40,477 bases of DNA from Candidatus Omnitrophota bacterium (GTDB lineage: Bacteria; Omnitrophota; Gorgyraeia; Gygaellales; Profunditerraquicolaceae): assembly GCA_022013085.1 (NCBI GenBank), contig JAKLQX010000022.1, forward strand, positions 1-40,477, in the 5' to 3' direction. Each line of letters begins with the position of its first letter. Within the stretch, counting starts at the first letter, position 1. Both the position numbers and the translations under genes were made by a program. The notes under the pieces are model-generated. The model ran no database searches. It was given only the letters and a program-made list of their open reading frames with translations, and was not told the DNA's origin. Shown here piece by piece: positions 8,314 to 16,569 of the stretch.

Positions 8314-10386
8314 ATGCAAAAGAAAAGTTTACAAATTAAATTTGGGTCAAATGACCTTATTTTAGAGACGGGTAGAATGGCTAAGCAGGCCAATGGCTCG
8401 GTTACTGTTACTTATGGCGGAACAGTAGTTTTGGTTACTGCCTGTATGTCTCGTGAAGTACGCGAGGGACAGGGTTTTTTCCCTTTAACAGTAGAATATC
8501 AGGAGAAAACATACGCAGCAGGTAGGATCCCCGGAGGATTTTTTAAACGTGAGGGCCGGCCTTCAGAAAGTGAAATTTTAACCAGCCGGCTTATTGACCG
8601 GCCTATTCGTCCGTTATTCCCTGAAGGTTTTTTAAACGAAGTTCAGGTTATGGCTATCGTTTTGTCAAGTGATGGGGAGAATGAATCAGATATTTTGGCA
8701 TTAATTGGCGCAAGCGCTGCTTTATCTATTTCCAGTATTCCTTTTAAGGGCCCAATAGCTGCTTGCCGGGTAGCGAGAGTAAATAATGAATTCGTTTTAA
8801 ATCCTACCTATACTCAGATTGGGTTGGCAGATTTAGAAGTTGTGGTTACCGGCAATAGCCAGGGCGTAGTGATGTTAGAGTCAAGGGCTAATGAGATCTC
8901 TGAAGAGATTTATTTTGAGGCGGTAAAGTTCGGTATGGATAGTTTAAAGCCTATTCTAAGCATGCAAGAAGAATTCTGCAAGCTTTATGGAGAAAAGAAA
9001 GCAAAAATTGAGCTTAAAACGATTGATGCAGCGATTATGCAGAAGATTGAATCGCTTTCTGAAGAGAAATTAAAAAATGTATATAAATTAAGTGGAAAAG
9101 ATGAGCGCGAGGAAGAAGTCGCTTTATTAACTAAAGAATTAGAAACACAGTTAGTTGGCGAAGGATTTTTAGCAGCTGATATTCGTACTGGAATTCATGA
9201 AGTAGAGAAGAAGCAGGTACGTAGAATGATTTTACATGAGAATGTGCGCATAGATGGACGCTCTTTTACACAGATTCGTCCGATTAGTTGTGAAGTTTCT
9301 GTCCTGCCGCGTACTCATGGATCAAGCCTTTTTACTCGCGGGCAAACTCAGAGTTTAGCTATAACTACTTTAGGTACAGGTGAAGATGAGCAGTTGGTTG
9401 AGGCATTAGAGGGAGAAAAGAAAAAATCTTTTATGCTGCATTACAATTTTCCATCTTTTAGTGTTGGTGAGACAAAACCTGTGCGTGGACCTGGAAGACG
9501 TGAAATTGGGCATGGTGCTTTAGCGGAAAAGTCGTTGCTTGCAGTTATGCCTTCAAAAGAAAAATTTCCTTATACTATAAGAGTTGTTTCTGAGATCTTA
9601 GAATCTAACGGTTCAAGCAGCATGGCTTCTGTTTGCGCGGCTACACTTGCGTTAATGGATGCTGGGGTACCGATTAAGCAAGCTGTGGGTGGGGTGGCCT
9701 TAGGTTTAGTTAAAGATGGGGAAAAAGAAGTTATCTTAACTGATATTGCCGGGCTAGAGGATCATTTTGGCGATATGGATTTTAAGGTTGCCGGCACACG
9801 AGACGGCGTTACTGCAGTGCAGTTGGATTTAAAGATTGATGGGATATCTTTAGATTTATTAAAAAAGTGCCTTGCCCAATCTAAAGAAGGAAGATTTTTT
9901 ATTTTGGATAAAATGAACAGTGCATTAACTGCTCCACGTAATGAGCTTTCTAGCTTTGCCCCGCGCATTGATGTAGTAAAAATAAATACTGAAAAAATTG
10001 GCGAGTTGATTGGCCCGGGTGGGAAAAATATCAAAGCAATTATTGCTGCAACAGGCGCTAGTATTGATATTAAGGATGACGGAACAGTTTTGGTTGGTTC
10101 TACTGACGCCTCAAAGTCAGAAGCGGCGATTAGAATGATTAAGGCAATTGCTGAGGATGTTGAGGTAGGCAGGATTTATTCAGGCAAGGTAAAACGTATT
10201 ATGCCGTTTGGTGTGTTTGTGGAGATTGCTCCGCGCAAAGAAGGCCTGGTGCACGTTTCCGAATTGTCTGCAACATTTACAAAGAAAGTGGAAGATATTG
10301 TTAAAGTCGGCGACGAGTTTAAGGTTAAAGTTATCGGCGTAGACGAATTAGGCCGAATTAATTTAAGTAAGAAACAGGCAGAGTAA
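8314..10386 (+). CDS. pnp: polynucleotide phosphorylase
   Basis: A 690-residue 3'-5' phosphorolytic exoribonuclease that degrades mRNA to nucleoside diphosphates. The order is: first RNase PH domain (about 1-230, with EYQEKTYAAGRIPGGFFKR), a helical linker, second RNase PH domain (about 300-530, with RTHGSSLFTRGQTQ and GDMDFKVAGT), a KH domain (about 545-605, GELIGPGGKNIKAI) and an S1 domain (about 615-690, VKRIMPFGVFVEI). Length is normal for the family. It is co-transcribed with rpsO; the 41-nt gap shows no terminator. Confidence 0.97.
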   Translation: MQKKSLQIKFGSNDLILETGRMAKQANGSVTVTYGGTVVLVTACMSREVREGQGFFPLTVEYQEKTYAAGRIPGGFFKREGRPSESEILTSRLIDRPIRPLFPEGFLNEVQVMAIVLSSDGENESDILALIGASAALSISSIPFKGPIAACRVARVNNEFVLNPTYTQIGLADLEVVVTGNSQGVVMLESRANEISEEIYFEAVKFGMDSLKPILSMQEEFCKLYGEKKAKIELKTIDAAIMQKIESLSEEKLKNVYKLSGKDEREEEVALLTKELETQLVGEGFLAADIRTGIHEVEKKQVRRMILHENVRIDGRSFTQIRPISCEVSVLPRTHGSSLFTRGQTQSLAITTLGTGEDEQLVEALEGEKKKSFMLHYNFPSFSVGETKPVRGPGRREIGHGALAEKSLLAVMPSKEKFPYTIRVVSEILESNGSSSMASVCAATLALMDAGVPIKQAVGGVALGLVKDGEKEVILTDIAGLEDHFGDMDFKVAGTRDGVTAVQLDLKIDGISLDLLKKCLAQSKEGRFFILDKMNSALTAPRNELSSFAPRIDVVKINTEKIGELIGPGGKNIKAIIAATGASIDIKDDGTVLVGSTDASKSEAAIRMIKAIAEDVEVGRIYSGKVKRIMPFGVFVEIAPRKEGLVHVSELSATFTKKVEDIVKVGDEFKVKVIGVDELGRINLSKKQAE

Positions 10387-10404
10387 AGCAGTTAATTTTG
10401 AGAA

Positions 10405-12570
10405 GTGAGAGAAAGAAGAATAAATGAGGTTAAGGGCGTTGTTTTAGTAGCAGCAGGGCTGATGGTACTTGTCAGCCTTTTGCGTTTTGATCGTCTTGAC
10501 CTTGTGTTTTATAGCTCGCATCCTAATTTTCCCCCCAAAAATCTTCTAGGAGTTTTCGGCGCTTATTTAGGCGGATTAATCATATTTCTAATTGGCAATA
10601 TCTCAAGTTTTTTGATTCCATTTCTGGTTATTATGTTGGGAATTAAATATTTCCGCCAGGATAAACCCTATTTAAGCGTTCCACGTTTACTTGGAATGTT
10701 TGTGTTTTTGGTATCCGTAAGTTCACTTATCGGCATGTTCAATTTAACTAACGATATGCTTAGATTCCATAGTGCAGGTTTTCTGGGTGCGCTTACTTCT
10801 AATTTTGTAACTACCTATTTTAGCCGTTTAGGCGGGTTCATTATTTTTATTACCTTTATTATTCTTTCTTTAGCTTTAGTTACTGAGGTTCTTATTTCAT
10901 CTCTTTTTTTAAAAGTATTCGAGAAAGGAAAATCTATTTTCTTTGGTTTATTTAAATTCTCCAATCATGTCAGTAAGCAGAAGGCAACGCAAGTTCATCT
11001 TAAGAAAGAAGTCCAACCCATTACTGCATCTTTATCTAAGCCTAGGATATTTATGCCGGAGCCCTCTGGGCAGCCAAAGGTAAATATTCAGTTTAAGGGC
11101 AAACCGCAAGAAGAAAAAATTAAACAAAAATCCAGTGAACTAAAGATCGGCGATTATCATTTGCCTTCAATTAATTTATTGGATGAGCCGCCTGCTCCGG
11201 ATACTAAGCAAATTAAAGAAGATCTTGAAGCTAGCGCGAGAACCTTAGAAGATACGTTAGAAGATTTTGGGATCCTCGCTAAGGTTACGGATATTATCCG
11301 TGGCCCGGTAATTACGCGTTATGAGCTTGAACCTGCCGCCGGAGTAAAAATAAATCGCATAGAAGCCTTAAGTGATGATATTGCTCTTGCGATTAAAGCT
11401 CAATCAGTAAGAATTATTGCGCCTATTCCAGGTAAAGGAAGGGTGGGCGTAGAAGTCCCTAACTTAACGAGTACTTTAGTTTGCATTAAAGATTTGCTTA
11501 CAAGTAGCGAATATCATAAACAGAAATCAACTTTAACTTTAGCTTTAGGTAAAGATATTACCGGTAGATCAGTATTTGGCGATTTGGATGATATGCCGCA
11601 TCTTTTGATTGCCGGAACTACTGGTTCAGGTAAAACTGTGTGCGTAAACACTTGTATATTATCTTTGCTTTTTAGAGCATCACCCAATGATTTAAAGTTT
11701 TTGATGATTGATCCCAAGATGGTTGAGCTGATGCCTTTTAATGGCCTGCCGCATCTTTTATGCCCGGTTGTAACCGATGCCAAGAAGGCAGCGGTTGCGC
11801 TTAATTGGGTGGTTCTTGAGATGGAGAATCGCTATCAGCTGTTAGCCAAAGAAGGGGTAAGAAATATTGAGGCGTATAATACAAAACAGGAAAAGATCCC
11901 TTATATTATAGTTATTGTAGATGAATTTGCAGATTTGATGAGTGTGGCACGCGATCAGATTGAGAATGCGATTACGCGACTGGCACAGTTGTCGCGCGCA
12001 GTAGGCATACATTTAATTTTAGCTACTCAACGGCCAAGTGTGGATGTTATTACTGGCGTAATTAAAGCTAATTTGCCTGCGCGAGTATCTTTTAAAGTCG
12101 CCTCTAAAGTTGATTCGCGCACAGTTTTGGATATGAATGGCGCGGAGACTTTATTAGGTAAAGGAGATATGCTTTTCTTGCAGCCAGGTAAAGAAGATCT
12201 TGTGCGTATTCAGGGGGCTTTTGTTAAGGATGCAGAGATTGAGCGAGTTGTAGAGTTTATCAAAGCGCAAGGCGCGCCAGTTTACGACGATGAAATTCTT
12301 AAAGAGCAGCAAAAAAATAATCTGTCTAATGGAGAAAAGGATGAGGTTTATGATGAGGCAGTGCGCGTAATCATGGAAAGCAATCAGGCTTCAGTTTCCA
12401 TATTGCAAAGGCGTATGCGTTTAGGTTATACGCGTGCTGCACGTATAATTGATACCATGGAGATGGAAGGTTTAGTCGGCCCATTTGAAGGAAGCAAGCC
12501 GCGTAGGATTTTGGTTGACCGCCAAACTTGGCTTCGGGATTTAACAGGTGGTAACACCCCGCGATTATAA
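10405..12570 (+). CDS. ftsK: FtsK/SpoIIIE DNA translocase
   Basis: A 721-residue membrane-anchored DNA pump that clears chromosome termini through the septum. Four hydrophobic segments occupy about residues 10-170, a short linker follows, then the motor: Walker A GTTGSGKT at 404-411 and Walker B IIVIVDEFADLM. The C-terminal winged-helix gamma domain (about 650-710, with SNQASVSILQRRMRLGYTRA) reads polar KOPS-type motifs. The start is GTG 10405; the nearby ATG at 10424 is out of frame and stops at once. The linker is short compared with the E. coli protein, giving a SpoIIIE-like size. Confidence 0.95.
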   Translation: MRERRINEVKGVVLVAAGLMVLVSLLRFDRLDLVFYSSHPNFPPKNLLGVFGAYLGGLIIFLIGNISSFLIPFLVIMLGIKYFRQDKPYLSVPRLLGMFVFLVSVSSLIGMFNLTNDMLRFHSAGFLGALTSNFVTTYFSRLGGFIIFITFIILSLALVTEVLISSLFLKVFEKGKSIFFGLFKFSNHVSKQKATQVHLKKEVQPITASLSKPRIFMPEPSGQPKVNIQFKGKPQEEKIKQKSSELKIGDYHLPSINLLDEPPAPDTKQIKEDLEASARTLEDTLEDFGILAKVTDIIRGPVITRYELEPAAGVKINRIEALSDDIALAIKAQSVRIIAPIPGKGRVGVEVPNLTSTLVCIKDLLTSSEYHKQKSTLTLALGKDITGRSVFGDLDDMPHLLIAGTTGSGKTVCVNTCILSLLFRASPNDLKFLMIDPKMVELMPFNGLPHLLCPVVTDAKKAAVALNWVVLEMENRYQLLAKEGVRNIEAYNTKQEKIPYIIVIVDEFADLMSVARDQIENAITRLAQLSRAVGIHLILATQRPSVDVITGVIKANLPARVSFKVASKVDSRTVLDMNGAETLLGKGDMLFLQPGKEDLVRIQGAFVKDAEIERVVEFIKAQGAPVYDDEILKEQQKNNLSNGEKDEVYDEAVRVIMESNQASVSILQRRMRLGYTRAARIIDTMEMEGLVGPFEGSKPRRILVDRQTWLRDLTGGNTPRL

Positions 12571-12581
12571 GGTATTGCGCG

Positions 12582-12601
12582 CCTGCCTGCCGGCAGGCAG
12601 G
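12582..12601. repeat. palindromic repeat copy 1 (CCTGCCTGCC/GGCAGGCAGG)
   Basis: A perfect 20-bp palindrome just downstream of ftsK. An identical copy lies at 34101-34120, and half of it (GGCAGGCAGG) at 21491-21500. It has no T-tract. It is probably a dispersed repeat. Confidence 0.8.
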
Positions 12602-12635
12602 GGTGTGCCCTTATGGGCAATGGAGTAGAAAAATA

Positions 12636-13418
12636 ATGAATATTGAGACTGCAGGCGCGCGTTTAAAAAAGATTCGTCAAGAAAGAGGTTTGACGCTTGA
12701 GGATATACAGAAAAAAACAAAAATCCATGTTAATGTTTTGCGTGCGGTTGAGGGGGATAGCTTATCTGATTTAAGCCCTATATATCTTAAAAGTTTTATT
12801 AAGATTTATTGTAACTATCTTGGCCTTGACTATAAAGATTATGTTGGTGAAACCAATTTAACGCATAAGCCGATATTAAATGCAACTGTTGGCAGGGATA
12901 TTGGCCAGCGCGCACAAGACAAGCTAGCATTTGTTAAGGATGCTTCTGTAAAATTAAACGCAATGAAGCCATCGCCTAAATTTAAGAAAGTAATTATATC
13001 TATCGCATTAGCGGTAATTTTTTTATTCTTAATGATTAACTTAATTAAGTTAATCTCATCTAAGTTTAAACATCAAGCAGGCAAGGCAAAGATTGTTCTT
13101 TCTAGGCCCACGTCAAAAACCGCTACCTCAACGCAAATTAAAATGGCTAAAGGAATAACTCAAGGTTTTACATTAGGTTTATTTGCGCGCGATAAATCTT
13201 GGATTTCTGTTAAAGTTGATGGAAAAGTCGTTTTCCACGGAGTACTTGCACGAGGCAGGTCTGAAAGTTGGTCAGCTAAAGAAAAAATTGAGTTGTCCCT
13301 TGGTGATGCCGGTGCAGTAGAATTGCAGGTCAATGATCAGCGTTTTTCTAACCTTGGCCGCCGCGGCCAGCCTTTAAAGAATATTATTATTAATAAAGAA
13401 GGTCTGAAAATTTCTTAA
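12636..13418 (+). CDS. RodZ-like helix-turn-helix membrane protein
   Basis: A 260-residue protein built like RodZ: an N-terminal Xre-type HTH (about 8-70, with LKKIRQERGLTLEDIQKKT and SPIYLKSFIKIYCNYLGLD), one transmembrane helix (about 113-140), a linker, and a C-terminal DUF4115-type beta domain (SWISVKVDGKVVFHGVLARG). RodZ links MreB to the envelope; here the role is inferred from architecture. I use ATG 12636, which starts the HTH normally (MNIETAGARLKK) with GGAG upstream; the in-frame extension to 12603 runs into the palindrome-flanking sequence. Its stop overlaps the rimO ATG (TAATG). Confidence 0.85.
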   Translation: MNIETAGARLKKIRQERGLTLEDIQKKTKIHVNVLRAVEGDSLSDLSPIYLKSFIKIYCNYLGLDYKDYVGETNLTHKPILNATVGRDIGQRAQDKLAFVKDASVKLNAMKPSPKFKKVIISIALAVIFLFLMINLIKLISSKFKHQAGKAKIVLSRPTSKTATSTQIKMAKGITQGFTLGLFARDKSWISVKVDGKVVFHGVLARGRSESWSAKEKIELSLGDAGAVELQVNDQRFSNLGRRGQPLKNIIINKEGLKIS

Positions 13419-14668
13419 TGAAGCAAAAATTAGGGATATTAAGCCTAGGTTGCCCGAGGAATTTAGTTGATGCAGAGAGCATAACCGGCCGGCTTAACTT
13501 TAAAGGTTATAAGATTATTGAGGATGTAACAGGCGCGGATGTTGCTTTGGTGAATACTTGTGCTTTCACCCAAGATGCTAAGCTTGAATCCATTGACGCT
13601 ATTTTAGATTTAATTGAGCTTAAGAAACAGGGGAAGGTTAAGAAGATTATTGTTTACGGGTGTTTAGCTCAGCGTTACAAAGATGAGTTAAGAAGACAAT
13701 TGCCCGAGGTTGATGCTTTTGTAGGGACACTTGGGCTTAATCACGAAACAAAAAGGTTTGCTTTAACTCCGGCGCATTATGCTTATTTAAAAATATGCGA
13801 AGGTTGCGTTAATAACTGCAGTTATTGCGTAATCCCTAAGATTAAAGGCAAGTTAACCAGCCTTGACGAAGTATCGATAATTAATAAAGTTAAGCGTTTT
13901 AATAACGAAAAGATTTCCGAACTTAATATTATTGGCCAGGATATTACGGGTTTTGGCATAGACCGCTACGGGCAAAGCCAACTAACGGCTCTTTTAAAAA
14001 AAATAATAGATAGTACGCCGGATATTGGTTGGATCCGGTTATTATATTTAAATCCCGAAAGAGTTAGTGATGAGTTGTTAGCGATGATTAAAGCAAGCAC
14101 GCGCATATGTAAATATATTGACTTGCCTATTCAACATATTAATAATCGCGTGCTTTCACTTATGCGCCGTAATATTACTGAAAAAGGAATCGTTTCTCTT
14201 ATTCAAAAGATTAGAAAAATTATTCCAGGAGTTTGTTTGCGTACTTCGCTTATCGTGGGTTTTCCTTCGGAGACCGATGAAGAATTTAAACAATTATTCA
14301 ACTTTGTCCAGGATATAAAGTTTGAAAGGCTGGGGGTATTTATTTATTCACGCGAAGAAGGTACACCTGCTTATAATTTTAAGGGGCAAGTTCCTAAGGA
14401 ACTTAAAGAGGAGCGGTTTAATATGATTATGTCTTCGCAGGCCGGTATTGCTGCTGATGTAAACAGCAAGTTATTGGGAAAAAGTATTCTTGTTTTGGTT
14501 GAAGACAAACTCGATGGCGCATATATTGGCCGTACGCAATATGATGCACCTGAAGTTGACGGCGTTGTTTATATAAATTCAAAGAAGGCATTAAAAAAAG
14601 GTGAATTTGTAAAAGTGAAAATTACAGATACATTAGAATATGACTTAGTAGGGGAGGTAAAATCATGA
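13418..14668 (+). CDS. rimO: ribosomal protein S12 methylthiotransferase
   Basis: A 416-residue radical-SAM methylthiotransferase of the MiaB/RimO family. The N-terminal UPF0004 domain has its cluster cysteines in LSLGCPRN, NTCAF and YGCLAQR. The radical SAM CxxxCxxC is in CEGCVNNCSYCVIPKIKG. A TRAM-like domain ends the protein. The LSLGCPRNLVD signature favours RimO (methylthiolation of S12 Asp) over MiaB. It lies in a tight chain with the RodZ-like gene (1-nt overlap) and pgsA (4-nt overlap). Confidence 0.92.
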   Translation: MKQKLGILSLGCPRNLVDAESITGRLNFKGYKIIEDVTGADVALVNTCAFTQDAKLESIDAILDLIELKKQGKVKKIIVYGCLAQRYKDELRRQLPEVDAFVGTLGLNHETKRFALTPAHYAYLKICEGCVNNCSYCVIPKIKGKLTSLDEVSIINKVKRFNNEKISELNIIGQDITGFGIDRYGQSQLTALLKKIIDSTPDIGWIRLLYLNPERVSDELLAMIKASTRICKYIDLPIQHINNRVLSLMRRNITEKGIVSLIQKIRKIIPGVCLRTSLIVGFPSETDEEFKQLFNFVQDIKFERLGVFIYSREEGTPAYNFKGQVPKELKEERFNMIMSSQAGIAADVNSKLLGKSILVLVEDKLDGAYIGRTQYDAPEVDGVVYINSKKALKKGEFVKVKITDTLEYDLVGEVKS

Positions 14669-15243
14669 ATTTAGCTAATCGTATAACCATGTCGCGTATT
14701 TTGCTAACTTTTGTATTTATGTTTTTTTTATTTTGTCAGGGCCTTTGGGCTAAAGCCGCCAGTCTTATTGTTTTTATGCTTGCCGCGCTTTCTGATTTGT
14801 TCGATGGCATGATTGCCCAGCGCCTAAATATGGTTACGGATTTTGGTAGGCTTATGGACCCTATTGCTGATAAAATTCTGGTTTTAGCGGCTTTTGCTGC
14901 ATTTGTACAGATGCAGTTAATTGATGCCTGGATGTTTGTGATTATTGTCTCTAGAGAAATATTGATTACTTCTTTGCGCCTGTTTGCTTTAAATAAAGGT
15001 AAGGTGCTTTCTGCGGCGCGCGCAGGAAAACATAAAACAGTTTCCCAGATGGTTGTAATATTCGCTATTTTAGGTTTTATATTACTTAAAGAGATCGTGC
15101 TTAAATATTCAACTTGGAATCCTGCTTGGGAAGGGATTTTCCGCCAAGGCATATTTTGGTTGATGGTAGTGACTTTGGGATTGACACTTTATTCCGGGTT
15201 ATCCTATCTTTGGGAGAATCGTAAGATAATTGCTCGTCTATGA
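14665..15243 (+). CDS. pgsA: CDP-diacylglycerol-glycerol-3-phosphate 3-phosphatidyltransferase
   Basis: A 192-residue integral membrane enzyme making phosphatidylglycerophosphate. The CDP-alcohol phosphotransferase motif is present at D44, D47, G48, A51, G61, D65 and D69. The usual Arg after Ala51 is Gln52, with Arg53 next to it, a departure from the DG-x2-AR signature. All catalytic Asp residues are intact, so activity is likely. Four to five hydrophobic helices are visible. pgpA starts within the pgsA stop (ATGA), coupling the two consecutive steps of phosphatidylglycerol synthesis. Confidence 0.92.
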   Translation: MNLANRITMSRILLTFVFMFFLFCQGLWAKAASLIVFMLAALSDLFDGMIAQRLNMVTDFGRLMDPIADKILVLAAFAAFVQMQLIDAWMFVIIVSREILITSLRLFALNKGKVLSAARAGKHKTVSQMVVIFAILGFILLKEIVLKYSTWNPAWEGIFRQGIFWLMVVTLGLTLYSGLSYLWENRKIIARL

Positions 15244-15710
15244 AATTTGTCCTTCTGCGCAACTTTTTTATTAAGGCAATTAGCTCAGTTTTTTTTATTG
15301 GGTATCTTCCTTATGCGCCGGGTACTTTTGGTAGCCTTGCCGCAGTGGGATTAGTTTGCCTGCTTAAAACTAGTAACTCTCCAACCTATTTTTTATTTAC
15401 TTTAGCAGTAGTTGTCTTAGGTTTATTTACTTGTGGACGCATGGAGAATCTGTTAGGTAAGAAAGACCCCGGATGTATTGTTATTGATGAAGTAGCGGGT
15501 ATGTTTATCGCGCTTAGTTTTATGCCGATTAATTTAAAAATACTTTTTTTAGCTTTTTTGATATTTCGTATTCTGGATACGCTTAAGCCATTCCCAGCCG
15601 GAAGATTACAACATTTGCATGGTTCTCTGGGAGTGATGATTGATGATTTAATCGCTGGTATTTATACAAATATTGTGCTTTTGGTAATTTTAAAGTTGGC
15701 TGTTCTTTAG
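15240..15710 (+). CDS. pgpA: phosphatidylglycerophosphatase A
   Basis: A 156-residue membrane phosphatase that converts phosphatidylglycerophosphate to phosphatidylglycerol. Family motifs seen: GYLPYAPGTFGSL (about 22-34), VIDEVAGMF, FRILDTLKPFP and GVMIDDLIAGIY. It overlaps pgsA by 4 nt. It converges with the minus-strand CinA-domain gene, with 4 bp between the stops. Confidence 0.92.
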   Translation: MKFVLLRNFFIKAISSVFFIGYLPYAPGTFGSLAAVGLVCLLKTSNSPTYFLFTLAVVVLGLFTCGRMENLLGKKDPGCIVIDEVAGMFIALSFMPINLKILFLAFLIFRILDTLKPFPAGRLQHLHGSLGVMIDDLIAGIYTNIVLLVILKLAVL

Positions 15711-15714
15711 ATTT

Positions 15715-16185
15715 TTATAAATTAGCGGATAATAAACGCATTGCCTTTAAAGCAGCATGCTTACGAATATCCTCTCTCCTGCCAGGAAATAAAAATAATC
15801 GAGAAAAGGTTTTGTTTTTGAAGGATAGGCCAATATATACTGTGCCCTTGGGTTTTATGGCCGTTGCGCCTGTGGGGCCAGCAATGCCGGTTATACTAAT
15901 ACCAAAATCCGCGTTTATTTTTTTGCGGATATTTCTTGCCATTAATAGCGCAACTTTATTTGATACTGCGCCATATTTATTGATTATTTTCTCAGGTATA
16001 TCTAAAATCCGTTTTTTTGAATTATTACTGTAGGCAACTACGCCTAAGAGAAAATAAGCGGAGGCTCCAGGATGTTTAGTGAGCAGGCTACAGAGTAACC
16101 CGCCAGTGCAAGATTCAGCAACAGAGATGGTTTTTTTGTGCTTAATCAGTTTATTATGGAGTTGTTTGGCTGTTTTATTTAGCAT
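15715..16185 (-). CDS. CinA C-terminal domain protein (nicotinamide-nucleotide amidohydrolase, PncC-like)
   Basis: A 156-residue stand-alone CinA C-terminal domain. Such proteins deamidate nicotinamide mononucleotide in pyridine nucleotide salvage. Visible motifs are SVAESCTGGLLCSLLT (about 21-36), GVVAYSNNSKK, and SITGIAGPTGATAIKPKGTVYIG. The N-terminal CinA/MoeA-like domain is absent. It is the only complete minus-strand gene in the window and lies between pgpA and the riboflavin operon. It starts about 28 bp from the riboflavin promoter on the opposite strand. Confidence 0.9.
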   Translation of the reverse strand: MLNKTAKQLHNKLIKHKKTISVAESCTGGLLCSLLTKHPGASAYFLLGVVAYSNNSKKRILDIPEKIINKYGAVSNKVALLMARNIRKKINADFGISITGIAGPTGATAIKPKGTVYIGLSFKNKTFSRLFLFPGRREDIRKHAALKAMRLLSANL

Positions 16186-16213
16186 ATTGATATTATAGCT
16201 TCTTTTAATTGTA

Positions 16214-16241
16214 TTGACAAGGCCGCTCTTTTTGTTATACT
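16214..16241 (+). promoter_or_regulatory. riboflavin operon promoter
   Basis: TTGACA (16214-16219), a 16-bp spacer and TATACT (16236-16241). The predicted transcription start, near 16248, is just before the FMN aptamer. Confidence 0.85.
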
Positions 16242-16252
16242 ATTTAGTAATT

Positions 16253-16436
16253 AATCTTCGGGGCAGGTGTAAATCCTGACCGGCGGTCGCGCACAAGCGC
16301 GCACCGGCGCTTCCTTTAGTGCCGGGTGTCATATAGCCCGCGAGCGAGAGCATGAATTAAGAGCCCTTGCAGATCTGGTGAGATTCCAGAGCCGATGGTG
16401 CCATACGCATGGCGAAAGTCCAGATGGGAGAAGATT
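16253..16436 (+). promoter_or_regulatory. FMN riboswitch (RFN element)
   Basis: All hallmark segments of the RFN aptamer are in order: CTTCGGGGCAGG, TCCTGACCGGCGGT, GCCGGGTGTCA, CCGATGGTGCC, and AGTCCAGATGGGAGAAGATT. Helix P1 is AATCTTC (16253-16259) with GAAGATT (16430-16436). Bound FMN should favour the terminator that follows. The aptamer 5' strand ATCTTCGGG (16254-16262) is exactly complementary to CCCGAAGAT (16449-16457) in the terminator, giving a ready antiterminator when FMN is low. Confidence 0.96.
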
Positions 16437-16447
16437 GAAATCAACCT

Positions 16448-16474
16448 ACCCGAAGATTTTGTTTCGGGTTTTTT
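16448..16474 (+). terminator. riboswitch-controlled terminator
   Basis: ACCCGAA (16448-16454) pairs with TTCGGGT (16463-16469), then a run of T. This is the expression platform of the FMN riboswitch, upstream of ribBA. Confidence 0.9.
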
Positions 16475-16479
16475 ATTGA

Positions 16480-16551
16480 GCCCCGCCGTTGGCGGGGCGA
16501 AATAACCCCGCTTCTTGCGGAGTTTTGCGAAGCAAGACGGAGCAGCGGGGT
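16480..16551. repeat. two GC-rich hairpins inserted between attenuator and ribBA
   Basis: GCCCCGCC-gtt-GGCGGGGC (16480-16498) is followed by a longer interrupted hairpin: ACCCCGC (16505-16511) with GCGGGGT (16545-16551), and inside it TCTTGC (16513-16518) with GCAAGA (16532-16537). The block is far richer in GC than its surroundings and looks like a dispersed palindromic element. It ends a few bases before the ribBA ribosome-binding region. Confidence 0.75.
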
Positions 16552-16569
16552 AAAGGAAAGAAAGAGAAA

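Noticed and set aside
14736-15152. 138-codon minus-strand ORF opposite pgsA
   Set aside because: It is antisense to a clear PgsA, has no ribosome-binding site or recognisable motifs, and is a shadow of biased codons.
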